A stretch of 64,000 nt of DNA, from positions 1 to 64,000 of the forward strand of contig NZ_LQQA01000008.1 in assembly GCF_002101965.1 (NCBI RefSeq). Direction: 5' to 3'. The notes under the pieces are model-generated. The model ran no database searches and was not told the DNA's origin. It saw only the letters and a program-made list of their open reading frames with translations. This stretch comes from Mycolicibacterium wolinskyi (lineage in GTDB: Bacteria > Actinomycetota > Actinomycetes > Mycobacteriales > Mycobacteriaceae). The translations under genes were made by a program, and so were the position numbers. The first letter of the stretch is position 1. Each line of letters starts with the position of its first letter. Of the stretch, positions 1 to 9,054 are shown piece after piece.

Positions 1-2
1 TA

Positions 3-89
3 CCACCCTGCCCCGGACCCACCGGCGAACGCGCCGACTGGTGGTGGTATGAACCCTTCCAACCACAACCACCACCGGCTCTCAATTAG
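3..89 (+). CDS. C-terminal end of an unidentified protein
   Basis: An open frame runs in from the left edge and stops at TAG 87-89. The visible tail is 28 residues rich in Pro, Trp and aromatic residues (a WWWY stretch followed by alternating P and Q). It is too short to assign a family. A tail like this could belong to a DUF222/HNH-type protein, which is common in mycobacteria, but that is a guess. The 66 bases after it lead to the next gene. Confidence 0.3.
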   Translation, partial: PPCPGPTGERADWWWYEPFQPQPPPALN

Positions 90-155
90 GGCACAGCCCG
101 ACACCCGCCAGCGCGGTCACACTGTTAACAGCAATCACTTTGTTAACATCGCGAC

Positions 156-914
156 GTGCAGGTTTCCCGGCGTGACGCACTGCGCTATGCCACCGCGCTG
201 GCGGGGTTAGGTGTGGCAGCAGGCATCGGTGCGCCCACGGCGTCGGCCGCCGCCCCCACACTCATCGACTTCGCCATGCGCCAGATTCCGGCGCAAGATA
301 TCCGGGCCGCCGGCCACGCCGGGGTGATCAACTACGTCTCGACATCGCGTCCGGGCTCGTCCTTCGGAGCTAAGCCGATCACCCTGCCCTACGCCCGGGA
401 GCTGACCGCTGCGGGGCTGATCATCGTCAGTAACTACCAATACGGCAAGCCGGGCGGTACAGCGCCGTCAGACTTCACCCGCGGATACGCCGGTGGCGTC
501 GCCGATGCGCGCACCGCCTGGCAACTGCATACCGCGGCCGGCGGCGGCCGGAGTGCACCGATTTTCTTCAGCGTTGACGACGATATCGACCAGAACACCT
601 GGAACAACGTTGCGCTGCCGTGGTTTCGCGGCATCAACTCGGTGATCGGAGTGCAGCGCACCGGTATCTACGCGGGTATCCGACCGTGCCAGTGGGCTAT
701 CGCCGACGGTGTTATCGGGAGGTCCAGCACGCCCGGCCGCGTGTGGGCATGGCAGACCCGGTCCTGGTCTGGGGGTCAGATCCATCCCGCCGCAGTTCTT
801 TACCAGCGCATCATCGACACCGCGTCGAACCCCGGACCGGTGGTCGGCGGCATCCGCGTCGACGTCAACGACGTCCTGGCCCAGGATTGCGGTCAGTGGA
901 ACAAGCATCAGTGA
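156..914 (+). CDS. Tat-exported DUF1906 (glycoside-hydrolase-like) protein, Rv2525c-like
   Basis: 252 residues from a GTG start. The N-terminus has a twin-arginine signal (SRRD at residues 4-7, hydrophobic stretch, small-residue cleavage region near ASA about residue 32), so it is exported through the Tat system. The rest, about residues 35-245, reads as a DUF1906 domain, the glycoside-hydrolase-25-like TIM-barrel family that includes M. tuberculosis Rv2525c. An acidic cluster (SVDDDID, near residue 145) lies where the barrel acidic residues are expected. Family members are linked to cell-envelope homeostasis; the substrate is not known. The 3' end overlaps the convergent phospholipase D gene by 50 bases. 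Confidence 0.8.
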   Translation: MQVSRRDALRYATALAGLGVAAGIGAPTASAAAPTLIDFAMRQIPAQDIRAAGHAGVINYVSTSRPGSSFGAKPITLPYARELTAAGLIIVSNYQYGKPGGTAPSDFTRGYAGGVADARTAWQLHTAAGGGRSAPIFFSVDDDIDQNTWNNVALPWFRGINSVIGVQRTGIYAGIRPCQWAIADGVIGRSSTPGRVWAWQTRSWSGGQIHPAAVLYQRIIDTASNPGPVVGGIRVDVNDVLAQDCGQWNKHQ

Positions 915-2517
915 TTGTGTGATCTGAGCCGTGCCCCGGCCGACCGTCGGTCGTTCGCGACGATCCTGCCAACCATCCTTCGACAAATGACACCAGACCG
1001 GAGCGCCTCAACGGCGCGGTCACCAGTCGTTCGGCCAGCCGGAACGTGCTCTGCGCGAGAGATGGTGGAACGTGCGACGGGTCCATCAGATCGTTCTCGG
1101 CGAACGGGCTCGCATCCGCCGACACCATGGTGTCGGTCAGCTTTCGCAGTGACCGCCCGGTCCCCCGCAGTGCTTCGACACCCTGGAGGAACGACCCATG
1201 GCGCTGCATCGAGTCACGGAAGTCGACGACGGACACTCCGAGATGCTCGGCAACGAGACTGTCTCGGGTGAAAAGGATTTGGCGTTCGATCTCCGCAGAG
1301 TTCACGCAAGCGGGGTTCGCTTCCAGTGCGATGTCGCACTCGCTGTCGAATCCCAGTGACCTGTTGTTGAAGTTGGACGAGCCGATCCGAAGCAGTCGAC
1401 CGTCGACCACCATGACCTTCGAGTGCACATACACCGTGACCCCGTTACCGGCAACGGGCCAATAGACTCCCAGCCGCCCATACAGGTCTGCCGACCGGAG
1501 CACACCCATGAGTCGTTCACGGGCGCTGTCCATCGACTGTTGTTCCAGGCGGCTCTCGGAGCTACGCGGTAGAACCATGACGACTTCGGGTCCGTGCGGT
1601 TCACGCAACCGCGCGGCGATCGCCTCCGCAATCCCGCGCGCGGCAAAGTACTGGTTTTCGAGGTAGATGACGTCTCGAGCGGCGGCTATACCGGCCAGGT
1701 TGAGGGCTTCGACTTCGCGTACCTCGGTGCGCTGCGCGAGCGTGGGAAGCGTCCGGGCGATGCCGACCGTGACGTTACGCAGTGCGGCGCTGAGCCCGTC
1801 GGGCCAAGCGGATTGCGACCGACGCACCGAATCCAGTGATTCACCGGTTGCACCATTCCACCGTTCGCGGGCCTGCTGCGCGAGTAGATGCGCGGCGTCT
1901 CCGTCGACCGCTACGGCAACCTCGTGACGCGGACCGTAGACACCGCCGGGGCCGTGCCGACGGCGGTCATCGGGAAGGTGCGCACGAATGTCCCAGCGGC
2001 CGATCGTCAGGTCGATACCGCCGCAAAATGCGATTGCGTCATCGATCACCACAATCTTCTGGTGATGCACCGCGCCGGTAGGGTGTGCCCCGTCAACTGC
2101 GAAATGCATTCGTGCTGAGGTGAATTGGTTCAACAGCCCAACAGGTGCGACACCGAACCAGAAGCCATCGAACGCGGGTAAGAGCCGCAGGTTCGACTTC
2201 AGAAGGTAGACGTTGAGTTCGCGACGGCGCCACAACAGCCAATGGAGGAACGGGCCGAGCTGATTGGGCCCGGCCAGCGTGTGTTCGCCCCGCTCAAAGG
2301 CCGTGCGGTAGTCCAAGTCCCAGCCGATCACGATGATTCGGCTGTGTGCGTTCAGCATCGCGGCCTTGACGTGGTACAGATAGTCGGCGCCGTCGACAAT
2401 GTGCGCATAGCGATCGGCCTGAGCGGTCCGCCAGCACGTCTTGCCCGGCACGACTACCCGCTCGTGGTCATGGCCCACGATGTCACGCCTCGATTCATCG
2501 TTGTCCACGGTCACCAT
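865..2517 (-). CDS. Phospholipase D-family protein (two HKD motifs)
   Basis: 550 residues with two HxKxxxxD motifs, the hallmark of the phospholipase D superfamily: H152/K154/D159 (HQKIVVID) and H365/K367/D372 (HSKVMVVD), the second followed by GSSNFNNRS as usual. The two half-sites form one active site that uses a phospho-histidine intermediate on phosphodiesters such as phospholipids or cardiolipin precursors. No signal peptide or membrane helix is obvious, so it is probably cytosolic or peripheral. The C-terminal 50 residues are hydrophilic and overlap the convergent DUF1906 gene. Start is ATG 2515-2517. The exact lipid reaction (synthase or lipase) cannot be read from sequence. Confidence 0.85.
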   Translation of the reverse strand: MVTVDNDESRRDIVGHDHERVVVPGKTCWRTAQADRYAHIVDGADYLYHVKAAMLNAHSRIIVIGWDLDYRTAFERGEHTLAGPNQLGPFLHWLLWRRRELNVYLLKSNLRLLPAFDGFWFGVAPVGLLNQFTSARMHFAVDGAHPTGAVHHQKIVVIDDAIAFCGGIDLTIGRWDIRAHLPDDRRRHGPGGVYGPRHEVAVAVDGDAAHLLAQQARERWNGATGESLDSVRRSQSAWPDGLSAALRNVTVGIARTLPTLAQRTEVREVEALNLAGIAAARDVIYLENQYFAARGIAEAIAARLREPHGPEVVMVLPRSSESRLEQQSMDSARERLMGVLRSADLYGRLGVYWPVAGNGVTVYVHSKVMVVDGRLLRIGSSNFNNRSLGFDSECDIALEANPACVNSAEIERQILFTRDSLVAEHLGVSVVDFRDSMQRHGSFLQGVEALRGTGRSLRKLTDTMVSADASPFAENDLMDPSHVPPSLAQSTFRLAERLVTAPLRRSGLVSFVEGWLAGSSRTTDGRPGHGSDHTITDACSTDRNPGPGRR

Positions 2518-2768
2518 TTCCGTCGAATCGGCGAGCTGTCACTCAGTACGCGGTTCTCGACCATCTTCCGTCATCGATGGATCGGGCGACAGTCAGCGTG
2601 GTCGTGGCTTGTTTGCGAGCGCGTTCTGCGGGGCACACCAGCGGACAGCGTTTCGAATGCCAGTACACCCGCTCACCGAGAATCGGTGCGGGTGGGCCGG
2701 TTAGGCTGAAACGACCAGTGAGCGCAGAGTCCATCCAAGCTCCCTGGCTCAGAACCTTCGGAGGACTT

Positions 2769-3656
2769 ATGCGGCCGCGGCGATCGAAGTCGGCGATGAC
2801 GACCATGGCAGTTCTCGGCGTGGCGATGGTCGTCGCCGGCTGTACGGCACAGGTCTCGGCCATGCCGGCCGCCCCGCAAGCGTCGATGCCCGCGCTGCCC
2901 CAGAGTCCGCCCGCCGCGCCGTTCGACGGACTCGATGCCCGCACCCAGCAAGCAACCGCCACTGCGGCGGAGTCCGGGGCCGACATCACGGTCGCCGTGT
3001 TGGACCGCAACACCGGCCAGATCATCTCCACCGGCGCCAATCAACCGTTCCCGATCGCCTCCGTCGTGAAGCTGTTCATCGCCGACGACCTGCTGCTGCA
3101 GGAATCGAAGGGCGAGACGGAGCTGAGCCCTGCCGACCGCAAGTCGCTCGACATCATGCTGCGGTCCTCCGATGACAGCGCGGCCCAGAACTTCTGGGAC
3201 CGGAGTGGCGGAAACGCCGTGATCTCACGCGTCGTGGCGCGGTACGGATTGACGGGCACGACGGCGCCCTACAACGGACATTGGGACGTCACGCAAAGCA
3301 CGGCAAGCGATCTCGTCCGGTACTACGACATGCTGCTGGATGGCGCCGGAGGGCTGCCACCCGAACAGGCCAACGTCATCATCGGTAACCTCGCACAATC
3401 CACCCCGACCGGAACCGACGGGTACCCGCAGCGGTTCGGCATCCCCGACGGGCTCTCTGGCGAGCCGGTCGCGGTCAAGCAGGGCTGGTTCTGTTGCTGG
3501 AACGGCGGCAACCAATTACATGTGTCCACCGGCGCGATCGGTCCCGAACGCCGCTACGTCATGGCGATCAGCTCACTGGACCCCACCAGCGCCGGCGCCG
3601 CCCGCGAGCACATCACTCAGGTTGTCAAGACGATGTTCCCCGGCGGGCACGTCTAA
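2769..3656 (+). CDS. lppW: LppW-like lipoprotein with beta-lactamase-type fold
   Basis: 295 residues. The ATG at 2769 is preferred because GGAGGA lies just upstream and a lipoprotein signal follows at once: basic N-terminus, hydrophobic core and lipobox VAGC near residue 24. The mature part closely resembles M. tuberculosis LppW (Rv2905), including GxDGYPQRFGIPDGL and VAVKQGW. It has serine beta-lactamase/PBP-like motifs: SVVK (SxxK), SSDDSA where SDN would sit, and KQG where KTG would sit. The second and third motifs are altered, so hydrolysis of beta-lactams is doubtful; a peptidoglycan-related role is inference. An upstream in-frame extension lacks a ribosome site. Confidence 0.85.
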   Translation: MRPRRSKSAMTTMAVLGVAMVVAGCTAQVSAMPAAPQASMPALPQSPPAAPFDGLDARTQQATATAAESGADITVAVLDRNTGQIISTGANQPFPIASVVKLFIADDLLLQESKGETELSPADRKSLDIMLRSSDDSAAQNFWDRSGGNAVISRVVARYGLTGTTAPYNGHWDVTQSTASDLVRYYDMLLDGAGGLPPEQANVIIGNLAQSTPTGTDGYPQRFGIPDGLSGEPVAVKQGWFCCWNGGNQLHVSTGAIGPERRYVMAISSLDPTSAGAAREHITQVVKTMFPGGHV

Positions 3657-3698
3657 ACTTCACAATCTGGCCGAACTCGCCGACCGGTAGCTCGTCGG

Positions 3699-4802
3699 TC
3701 AGCGGCGCGGCGTCGTGGTGATGTGCACGTGGTCGTAGTGACCGTATCCCGACGCTTGCGGACCCGCCGGCGTGTAGTACGTGCCACGCCAGATCACATC
3801 CTGCAACCCGAACCGGGCGGCATTGCTCATCGCGAACGCCAGGATCTCGTTACCGAGCGCGATGCCCTCGGGGCTTTCGGGGTTTGGAATCATGATGTCG
3901 ATCGCCAGACCGTTCGGATGCCACGGCTTCGAGTCGGGCCGCACGCCGTCGATGTCGGCGATCTGCGGAAACCGTGCGCTGACGGCCCGGGCGGCCAGGA
4001 TGGTGTTGGGCTGTAACCCCGCCTCGTTCGCGACGCCGACGGGCAACGCCTCTGGGATATCGACGCGAGCAGCCGCCAGGGACGAACCGACGTCGGCGGG
4101 AGGCTGGCCCGGCATCGCGACGATCGCCGGGTCTGCGGGAGCGGGCGCACTCGGCGGCGGGCTCGCATTGTCGACCACCGCTTGCTGCTGCGGTGTCAAT
4201 GCCGAGTACTGCGCTTCCGCGGCGGCGATCTGACGAAGCAGCTCACGCCACTTGGCGTCCAGGTCTGCGCGTACCGCAGCGGCCCGCTCGGCCGCGGCGC
4301 GGGCGTCGGCGGCCGACTTCTCGGACGCCTGGGCAGCGGTGGCCGCGCGCTCACGTGCCGCTTGGAAAGCCTTCAACTGCTCGGCGGTCTGGGCGGCCAC
4401 CGTCCGCTGCAACGACAGCTGGTCGATCAGTTGCTGCGGGGAGGATGCCGTCAGCACTGCCGCGATCCCACCGGTACGTCCACTCATGTAGGTCATCGCC
4501 GCCACGCGGTTGGCCGCGGCCTGATAAGGCCCGAGCTGAGCGTTCGCGGCCTCGAGGCCAGCCAGGTCGGCACGATGGCGGTCCTCGGCCGCTGTCTGCT
4601 CGGCCAGTCTGGCATCGGCATCGCGTTGGGCATTCGTGACAGCCTCGCGCGTCTGCACAGCCTGTCGGGACAACTCGTCGAGCTTCGCCAGCGCGTCAGC
4701 CGCAGGGTCGGCCTTGACGTCGCCGAACGATGTCGCAAGCACCAGGATCGCGGCAGCCGAACCCAACGCCGTTCGCCGCAGTAACTGGCGCACCCGGGTC
4801 AT
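3699..4802 (-). CDS. Secreted coiled-coil protein with C-terminal ARB_07466-like domain
   Basis: 367 residues. A signal peptide covers about residues 1-31. Residues 35-205 are Ala/Gln/Glu-rich heptads typical of the N-terminal coiled coil of mycobacterial cell-wall hydrolases such as RipA-type proteins. A Pro/Ala linker (about 210-235) leads to a C-terminal domain of about 120 residues containing WHPNGLAID and GHYDHVH, a signature of the ARB_07466-like domain found at the end of many actinobacterial wall proteins. The histidines suggest a metal site. No NlpC/P60 cysteine is visible. It is probably periplasmic and linked to division or wall remodelling by architecture only. Confidence 0.7.
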   Translation of the reverse strand: MTRVRQLLRRTALGSAAAILVLATSFGDVKADPAADALAKLDELSRQAVQTREAVTNAQRDADARLAEQTAAEDRHRADLAGLEAANAQLGPYQAAANRVAAMTYMSGRTGGIAAVLTASSPQQLIDQLSLQRTVAAQTAEQLKAFQAARERAATAAQASEKSAADARAAAERAAAVRADLDAKWRELLRQIAAAEAQYSALTPQQQAVVDNASPPPSAPAPADPAIVAMPGQPPADVGSSLAAARVDIPEALPVGVANEAGLQPNTILAARAVSARFPQIADIDGVRPDSKPWHPNGLAIDIMIPNPESPEGIALGNEILAFAMSNAARFGLQDVIWRGTYYTPAGPQASGYGHYDHVHITTTPRR

Positions 4803-4956
4803 TCGGTCTGTCTCGATCCTTCATGTGCAAGGACCTAACTTGGCCCGGCGGTGTGTGACTCGGACAGGCTACGAACTCACTCGGAGGATGTCCACCCGTC
4901 CTTTACAACCGGTTGACGAGCCGCAACATGCTTCCGGTGTGCAGTACTTTGCGGCG

Positions 4957-5841
4957 CTACTCGACACCGAGCCTGATGATCTGGCGTCCTCGGTCTCTGA
5001 TCGCGGCGATGACGTAGACGTTGCCGTCATCGTCGACGGCAATTCTGCTTGGCCCCTGGATGTCGCTGAACGGTAGCTGGACCCACTCACCTCCACCAGC
5101 TGGCATCCGGGATACCGTGTTCGCTTCAATGTCAGTCGCATATAGATTGCCGCCGGCGTCGACCGCCAGGCCGCCGACATTGTCGGGCGCGCCTTCGACC
5201 GTCTCGACAGTCGTCGCGTTCTTCGCGATCTTCACGACTTTGCCCATCACGGATACGAACACGTTGTCGTTCGCGTCGACCACCATGTGACCCATCCCGT
5301 TGACGCCTTCCACTGGAAGCGCGCTCGGGGAGTTCGCACCGGGCGCGAGCGTCAACAACTTGCCCTGCTGATTGTCGCCGAGGTAGACCGTGCCGTCCTT
5401 CCCCACTGCGATCTGGCTCCGTTGCCGAAGTTCGCCGAAGGGCAGCCGGTCCGGGGCGGTGGATCCCGGTGCGAGAGATTCGACCACATTGTCGAGAGTG
5501 ACGAAATACAACGTGCCATCTGGCGCTGCCGCCAATGTCGATACGGGAAGATTGCCGTGTTCCAACGGGACTGGTTTGTCTGCTCCCGGTGCAAGCGTCG
5601 CGATCCCGAGGCTTCCGCCCAGGTACAGCGTGTTCTTGGCGTCGACGGCCATATCGGTAAAGCCCATCGCCTCGAGGAGCACGGTCTGCTGGCCGGCCTG
5701 CAATGGGACATCTACAGACGGCGACGTCGGCGCGGACTCCCGCGAACACGCCACCATGCCGGCTACGAGGGTTGCTACCGCAATGAGGAATCCGAGCGCC
5801 CTTTGCGACCGTCGCCAGGCCTTCGGCGTTTCCGTATCCAC
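4957..5841 (-). CDS. Lipoprotein with NHL-type beta-propeller
   Basis: 294 residues. Basic N-terminus and hydrophobic helix end at MVAC near residue 32, a lipobox-like site. The remainder is a series of about 40-residue repeats with the pattern 'A-V-D-x-x-G-N/T-x-Y', for example VDANDNVFV, VDAGGNLYA and VDDDGNVYV, the mark of NHL/SMP-30-type propeller blades like the sensor domain of PknD. Six blades can be counted. Such exported propellers bind ligands or proteins; no enzymatic residues are evident. Only 26 bases separate its start from the stop of the upstream carboxylesterase, so they may be co-transcribed. Confidence 0.7.
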   Translation of the reverse strand: MDTETPKAWRRSQRALGFLIAVATLVAGMVACSRESAPTSPSVDVPLQAGQQTVLLEAMGFTDMAVDAKNTLYLGGSLGIATLAPGADKPVPLEHGNLPVSTLAAAPDGTLYFVTLDNVVESLAPGSTAPDRLPFGELRQRSQIAVGKDGTVYLGDNQQGKLLTLAPGANSPSALPVEGVNGMGHMVVDANDNVFVSVMGKVVKIAKNATTVETVEGAPDNVGGLAVDAGGNLYATDIEANTVSRMPAGGGEWVQLPFSDIQGPSRIAVDDDGNVYVIAAIRDRGRQIIRLGVE

Positions 5842-5867
5842 CCACGGATACTAAGCACGCTCTTGCT

Positions 5868-7364
5868 TCAGAGACGGGAGTCGTCGAGGAGTGTGAACGG
5901 GACCGGCGGACGGCCGAGCCAGATCCGCCGCGACGTTTCCTCGGGATAGGTCGTGGTGGTGGAGGGCGCCGCGAGAACTCGGGTCGCTCGCTGGTCTGTG
6001 CTGTAGCGGGGCCATCCGGGTTCGCCTTCGGTGATGAAGCGGACCCATGCCTGGTGGAGTTCGTGCGACACCGCGAGAGCATCGGCCGTGGGGTGGTCTC
6101 CGAAGAACAGTCGGCCGGTGGGACTGTCGAGGGTCGCGAAGGCCAGTGGGACGTCGATGCTGTGACACGCGCCGAAATGCCCCGTGGCATAGGCTAATTC
6201 GAAGAGGAAGCTGTTGCCGCCGGCCTCGGTATTTGCTTCTGCCAGCAGAAGCGACGGCATGCGGAAGGTGGCATCCGAGTACACGATTTCCACGAGTTCC
6301 TCCGGACCGGCGTCGGGAAAGGCCAAGCGGTATGCGCCTGGACCGTCGGGACGCGGGGCGAAGACCTCCATCGCCGTGCACGCATCGTTGTCGGTGAAGG
6401 TGCCCCGAACGCCCATCATGATGCTGAAAAGCCGAAATTCGTCACGAGTATGGCCGACGAGCAGATCGATTCCTTCGGCACGACCCTCGGCGAGGGCGGC
6501 CCACGGGGTGTCGCCGAGGAGTTCTCCATCGATCACCGGGCAGACGACGATGCCCAGGTGAGCCAGGCGGCCCCAGCGCTCGCGATAGGAGGGCGCGTCG
6601 AGGCACAGTGCGGTGACCTCGTCGGCCAACCGCTGTGGAGTGACGGTGGAGAGCGCTTGCGCTGTCGGCGTGACACCCAGGCGATGGGCGAGCGTGGCGG
6701 TCACTTCTTCGGCCAGCGCAGGGGTGCAGTACAGACCGGGAACCGAGTGGGTGATGGCCCGGTGGAACAGCGAGCAGGCGCGGGGGACCGCGAGAAGAGC
6801 GGCCACTGACCCGGCTCCGCCGGAGACCCCGGCGACGGTGACACGACTCGGGTCTCCACCGAAGTTGGCGATGTTGTGTTGGACCCATTCCAATGCCGCG
6901 ATCTGATCGAGGAGGCCGCGATTGGACGGAGCACCATCGAGTAGGGCGAAACCTTCCGCGCCCATTCGGCATTGGACGCTGACCACGACGATGCCGGCGT
7001 CGGCCAGGGCTGTGGGATCGGTCATCGGATCGGCCGCGGTGCCGGCCATGTAGCCGCCGCAGCACAGCCACACCAACACGGGCAATCCCGTCGTGCCGGG
7101 GTCTGGCGTGCACACGTTGAGTGTCAGCCAGTCCGGATCTTGGGACGGGTCCGCCTGCGGGCCTGGGCCCGATTGCGGTGGAGCGGGACCGAATTCGACC
7201 GCGTGCCGAACGCCGTCCCACGAAGCGACAGGTGCGGGTACAGCGAATCGCAGCGCACCGACCGGGGGCTGGGCGTAGGAGATGCCGCGGAAGTCGGCGT
7301 TCCCTCGCCGTAGTCGACCCTCAAGGAGCCCCTGCTCTGTTCGGACGCGCGGATGTTCGTGCAT
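5868..7364 (-). CDS. Carboxylesterase type B
   Basis: 498 residues of the carboxylesterase/lipase type B family. N-terminal GxxRGISYAQPPVGxLRF, the elbow GVSGG with nucleophile S181, and the C-terminal triad region are visible. The oxyanion loop that is normally HGG(G) reads CCGGY, an unusual change that might alter activity. The ATG at 7362-7364 is chosen because GGGGAG lies 6 bases upstream and homology begins immediately; a longer in-frame extension would run into the divergent TetR promoter. It should hydrolyse carboxylic esters in the cytosol. The divergent TetR gene 81 bases away is the likely regulator. Confidence 0.8.
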   Translation of the reverse strand: MHEHPRVRTEQGLLEGRLRRGNADFRGISYAQPPVGALRFAVPAPVASWDGVRHAVEFGPAPPQSGPGPQADPSQDPDWLTLNVCTPDPGTTGLPVLVWLCCGGYMAGTAADPMTDPTALADAGIVVVSVQCRMGAEGFALLDGAPSNRGLLDQIAALEWVQHNIANFGGDPSRVTVAGVSGGAGSVAALLAVPRACSLFHRAITHSVPGLYCTPALAEEVTATLAHRLGVTPTAQALSTVTPQRLADEVTALCLDAPSYRERWGRLAHLGIVVCPVIDGELLGDTPWAALAEGRAEGIDLLVGHTRDEFRLFSIMMGVRGTFTDNDACTAMEVFAPRPDGPGAYRLAFPDAGPEELVEIVYSDATFRMPSLLLAEANTEAGGNSFLFELAYATGHFGACHSIDVPLAFATLDSPTGRLFFGDHPTADALAVSHELHQAWVRFITEGEPGWPRYSTDQRATRVLAAPSTTTTYPEETSRRIWLGRPPVPFTLLDDSRL

Positions 7365-7445
7365 GCCTGCTCCCCACTTTTCAATGCGCCGACGGTAATC
7401 ATCCACCTGTATTATTTCAAGTGTATTGGAAACGTGGGAGGGCAA

Positions 7446-8042
7446 ATGCCGAAGCAGGTCGATCACCGCGAGCGTCGCGAGACGATCGCTCGCGCTCTAT
7501 GGCGTGTGGTGGATCAACGCGGGGTTCAGCGTTTGAGTTTGCGTGAGGTGGCGGCGGAGGCCGAGATGTCACATGGCCAGCTCCAGCACTACTTCGCGAG
7601 TCGTCAGGAGATGCTCTCGTTCGCGATGGACTTCGCCGCCGAACAGACTGCTCAGCGAGTGGCACGCGGCCTGCAGGCGCTCGACGCGGCACCGCACCCC
7701 CGAGACGTCCTGCGGTTGATACTCATCGAAATGCTGCCGCTGCACGACGATGCGCGCGCGACGAGCCGAATGAATGCCGCCTATGTTCTCGAAGCACTGC
7801 ACGACAACATGATTCGCAATCGTGCGCGGGAGGGCTTACGTCAGGGACGGCAACAGGTCCAAGAACTTATCGCGCAAGCGATCAATGATGGAAAGATCGC
7901 TGGCGATCGCGACACGAACATCGAGACCGACCGCATTCTTGCGTTGACCGGCCTGACGCCCCTTCTCGACCTGGAGGTCATCAATCCCGGAGAGGCCCTC
8001 GCCGCAATCGATCGGCATCTCGACGAACTCTTCACGTCGTAG
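7446..8042 (+). CDS. TetR-family regulator (BetI-like)
   Basis: 198 residues. The N-terminal HTH (about residues 10-55, ending in LSLREVAAEAEMSHGQLQHYF) is a TetR domain, and the C-terminal helices resemble the BetI/AcrR ligand-binding region. ATG 7446 is preferred over the upstream in-frame start because GGGAGG precedes it. The gene is divergent from the carboxylesterase; the 81-base gap holds two near-direct TGTATT repeats (TGTATTA and TGTATTG, 7408-7430 region) that could be its operator. It most likely represses the esterase and itself, which is inferred from the layout. Confidence 0.8.
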   Translation: MPKQVDHRERRETIARALWRVVDQRGVQRLSLREVAAEAEMSHGQLQHYFASRQEMLSFAMDFAAEQTAQRVARGLQALDAAPHPRDVLRLILIEMLPLHDDARATSRMNAAYVLEALHDNMIRNRAREGLRQGRQQVQELIAQAINDGKIAGDRDTNIETDRILALTGLTPLLDLEVINPGEALAAIDRHLDELFTS

Positions 8043-8083
8043 GGATTCGGAGTCGCTGTCGAGTCGGGGGTCTGGACTCTGGT

Positions 8084-9040
8084 CTACATGCCGTCGGGGC
8101 GAACGAGGTCGTCTCCTGTCGCGAGGTCGGTGGCAAGTTGCTGCCGGATCTCCGTCGGTACGCGCACGCCCCGCGCGCGAAGTTCGCCGATGAAGCGGGC
8201 GGCGAGTGGGTCAGGCGCGGCGGGGGTGATGGCCACGAGCTGACGAAACCAGCGGGGTGAGAAGGACCGCACGGCTCCGGGAAAACCATCGCCGACCGCA
8301 CTGATCGGCGTGATGGCAACGCCGATCCCCGTTGCGGCGAGCTGGGGTGCGGATGCTGTCACCGCGGTTCTCATCACGGGATCCGGACGAACGCCGGCCT
8401 CGGCGAGCGAATAATCCAGCCAGGAGACCAGACCATTCTCAGGTGCGAAGTGAACGATGGGGACGCCGTCGAGTTGATCGAGTCGCACCGCGGGCTGTTG
8501 GGCCAGGCGATGATCCAATGTTGTTGTCAGGACAACCTCTTCGTCCGCCACTGGAGTGACCGTGAACCGGTCAGGAACGGAAGTGGGCGCGGCTACGAAT
8601 GTCACATCCACCTCGTCGTCGTCGAGGACTTGCAGTAGCACGTCCATCGAGGTCGATTCCCGCAGGGTGAACATCACTGCGCTCTCGCTGTGGAGCCATC
8701 GTTGGATCACCGGGGCGAGGAACGCGACCGTGAGGCTCTGCGCGCACGCGAGCCGCAACGACCCGCTGGCGCCTTCCCCGACGACGCGCGCTGAGCGCAC
8801 CGCCGCCGCGGCGGCGTCGAGGGCCCGCCGCGCGTCGGACAGGGCCGCACGACCGGCGGGCGTCAGCCTCACTCCGCGTCCTTCGCGATGGAACAACTGC
8901 GTGCGTGTCTCGCGTTCGAGTGCGGCGAGCTGTTGAGACACCGCGGGCTGCGACGAATGCAGCGCTTCCGCGGCGCGGGTGATCGATCCGTGGTCAGCTA
9001 CTGCCACCAGGGACTCAAGTGCCCGCAATGACACCATCAC
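8084..9040 (-). CDS. LysR-family transcriptional regulator
   Basis: 318 residues with an N-terminal LysR HTH (SLRALESLVAVADHGSITRAAEALHSSQPAVSQQ) and a C-terminal periplasmic-binding-protein-like effector domain. Start could be either of two adjacent ATGs at 9038-9040 or 9035-9037. It follows the DUF3500 gene by 14 bases on the same strand, so it is probably the last gene of the rraA-like/DUF3500/lysR operon and the candidate regulator of the 9-14 kb catabolic cluster. The effector is unknown. Confidence 0.85.
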   Translation of the reverse strand: MMVSLRALESLVAVADHGSITRAAEALHSSQPAVSQQLAALERETRTQLFHREGRGVRLTPAGRAALSDARRALDAAAAAVRSARVVGEGASGSLRLACAQSLTVAFLAPVIQRWLHSESAVMFTLRESTSMDVLLQVLDDDEVDVTFVAAPTSVPDRFTVTPVADEEVVLTTTLDHRLAQQPAVRLDQLDGVPIVHFAPENGLVSWLDYSLAEAGVRPDPVMRTAVTASAPQLAATGIGVAITPISAVGDGFPGAVRSFSPRWFRQLVAITPAAPDPLAARFIGELRARGVRVPTEIRQQLATDLATGDDLVRPDGM

Positions 9041-9054
9041 CGCAGGCTACCTGT

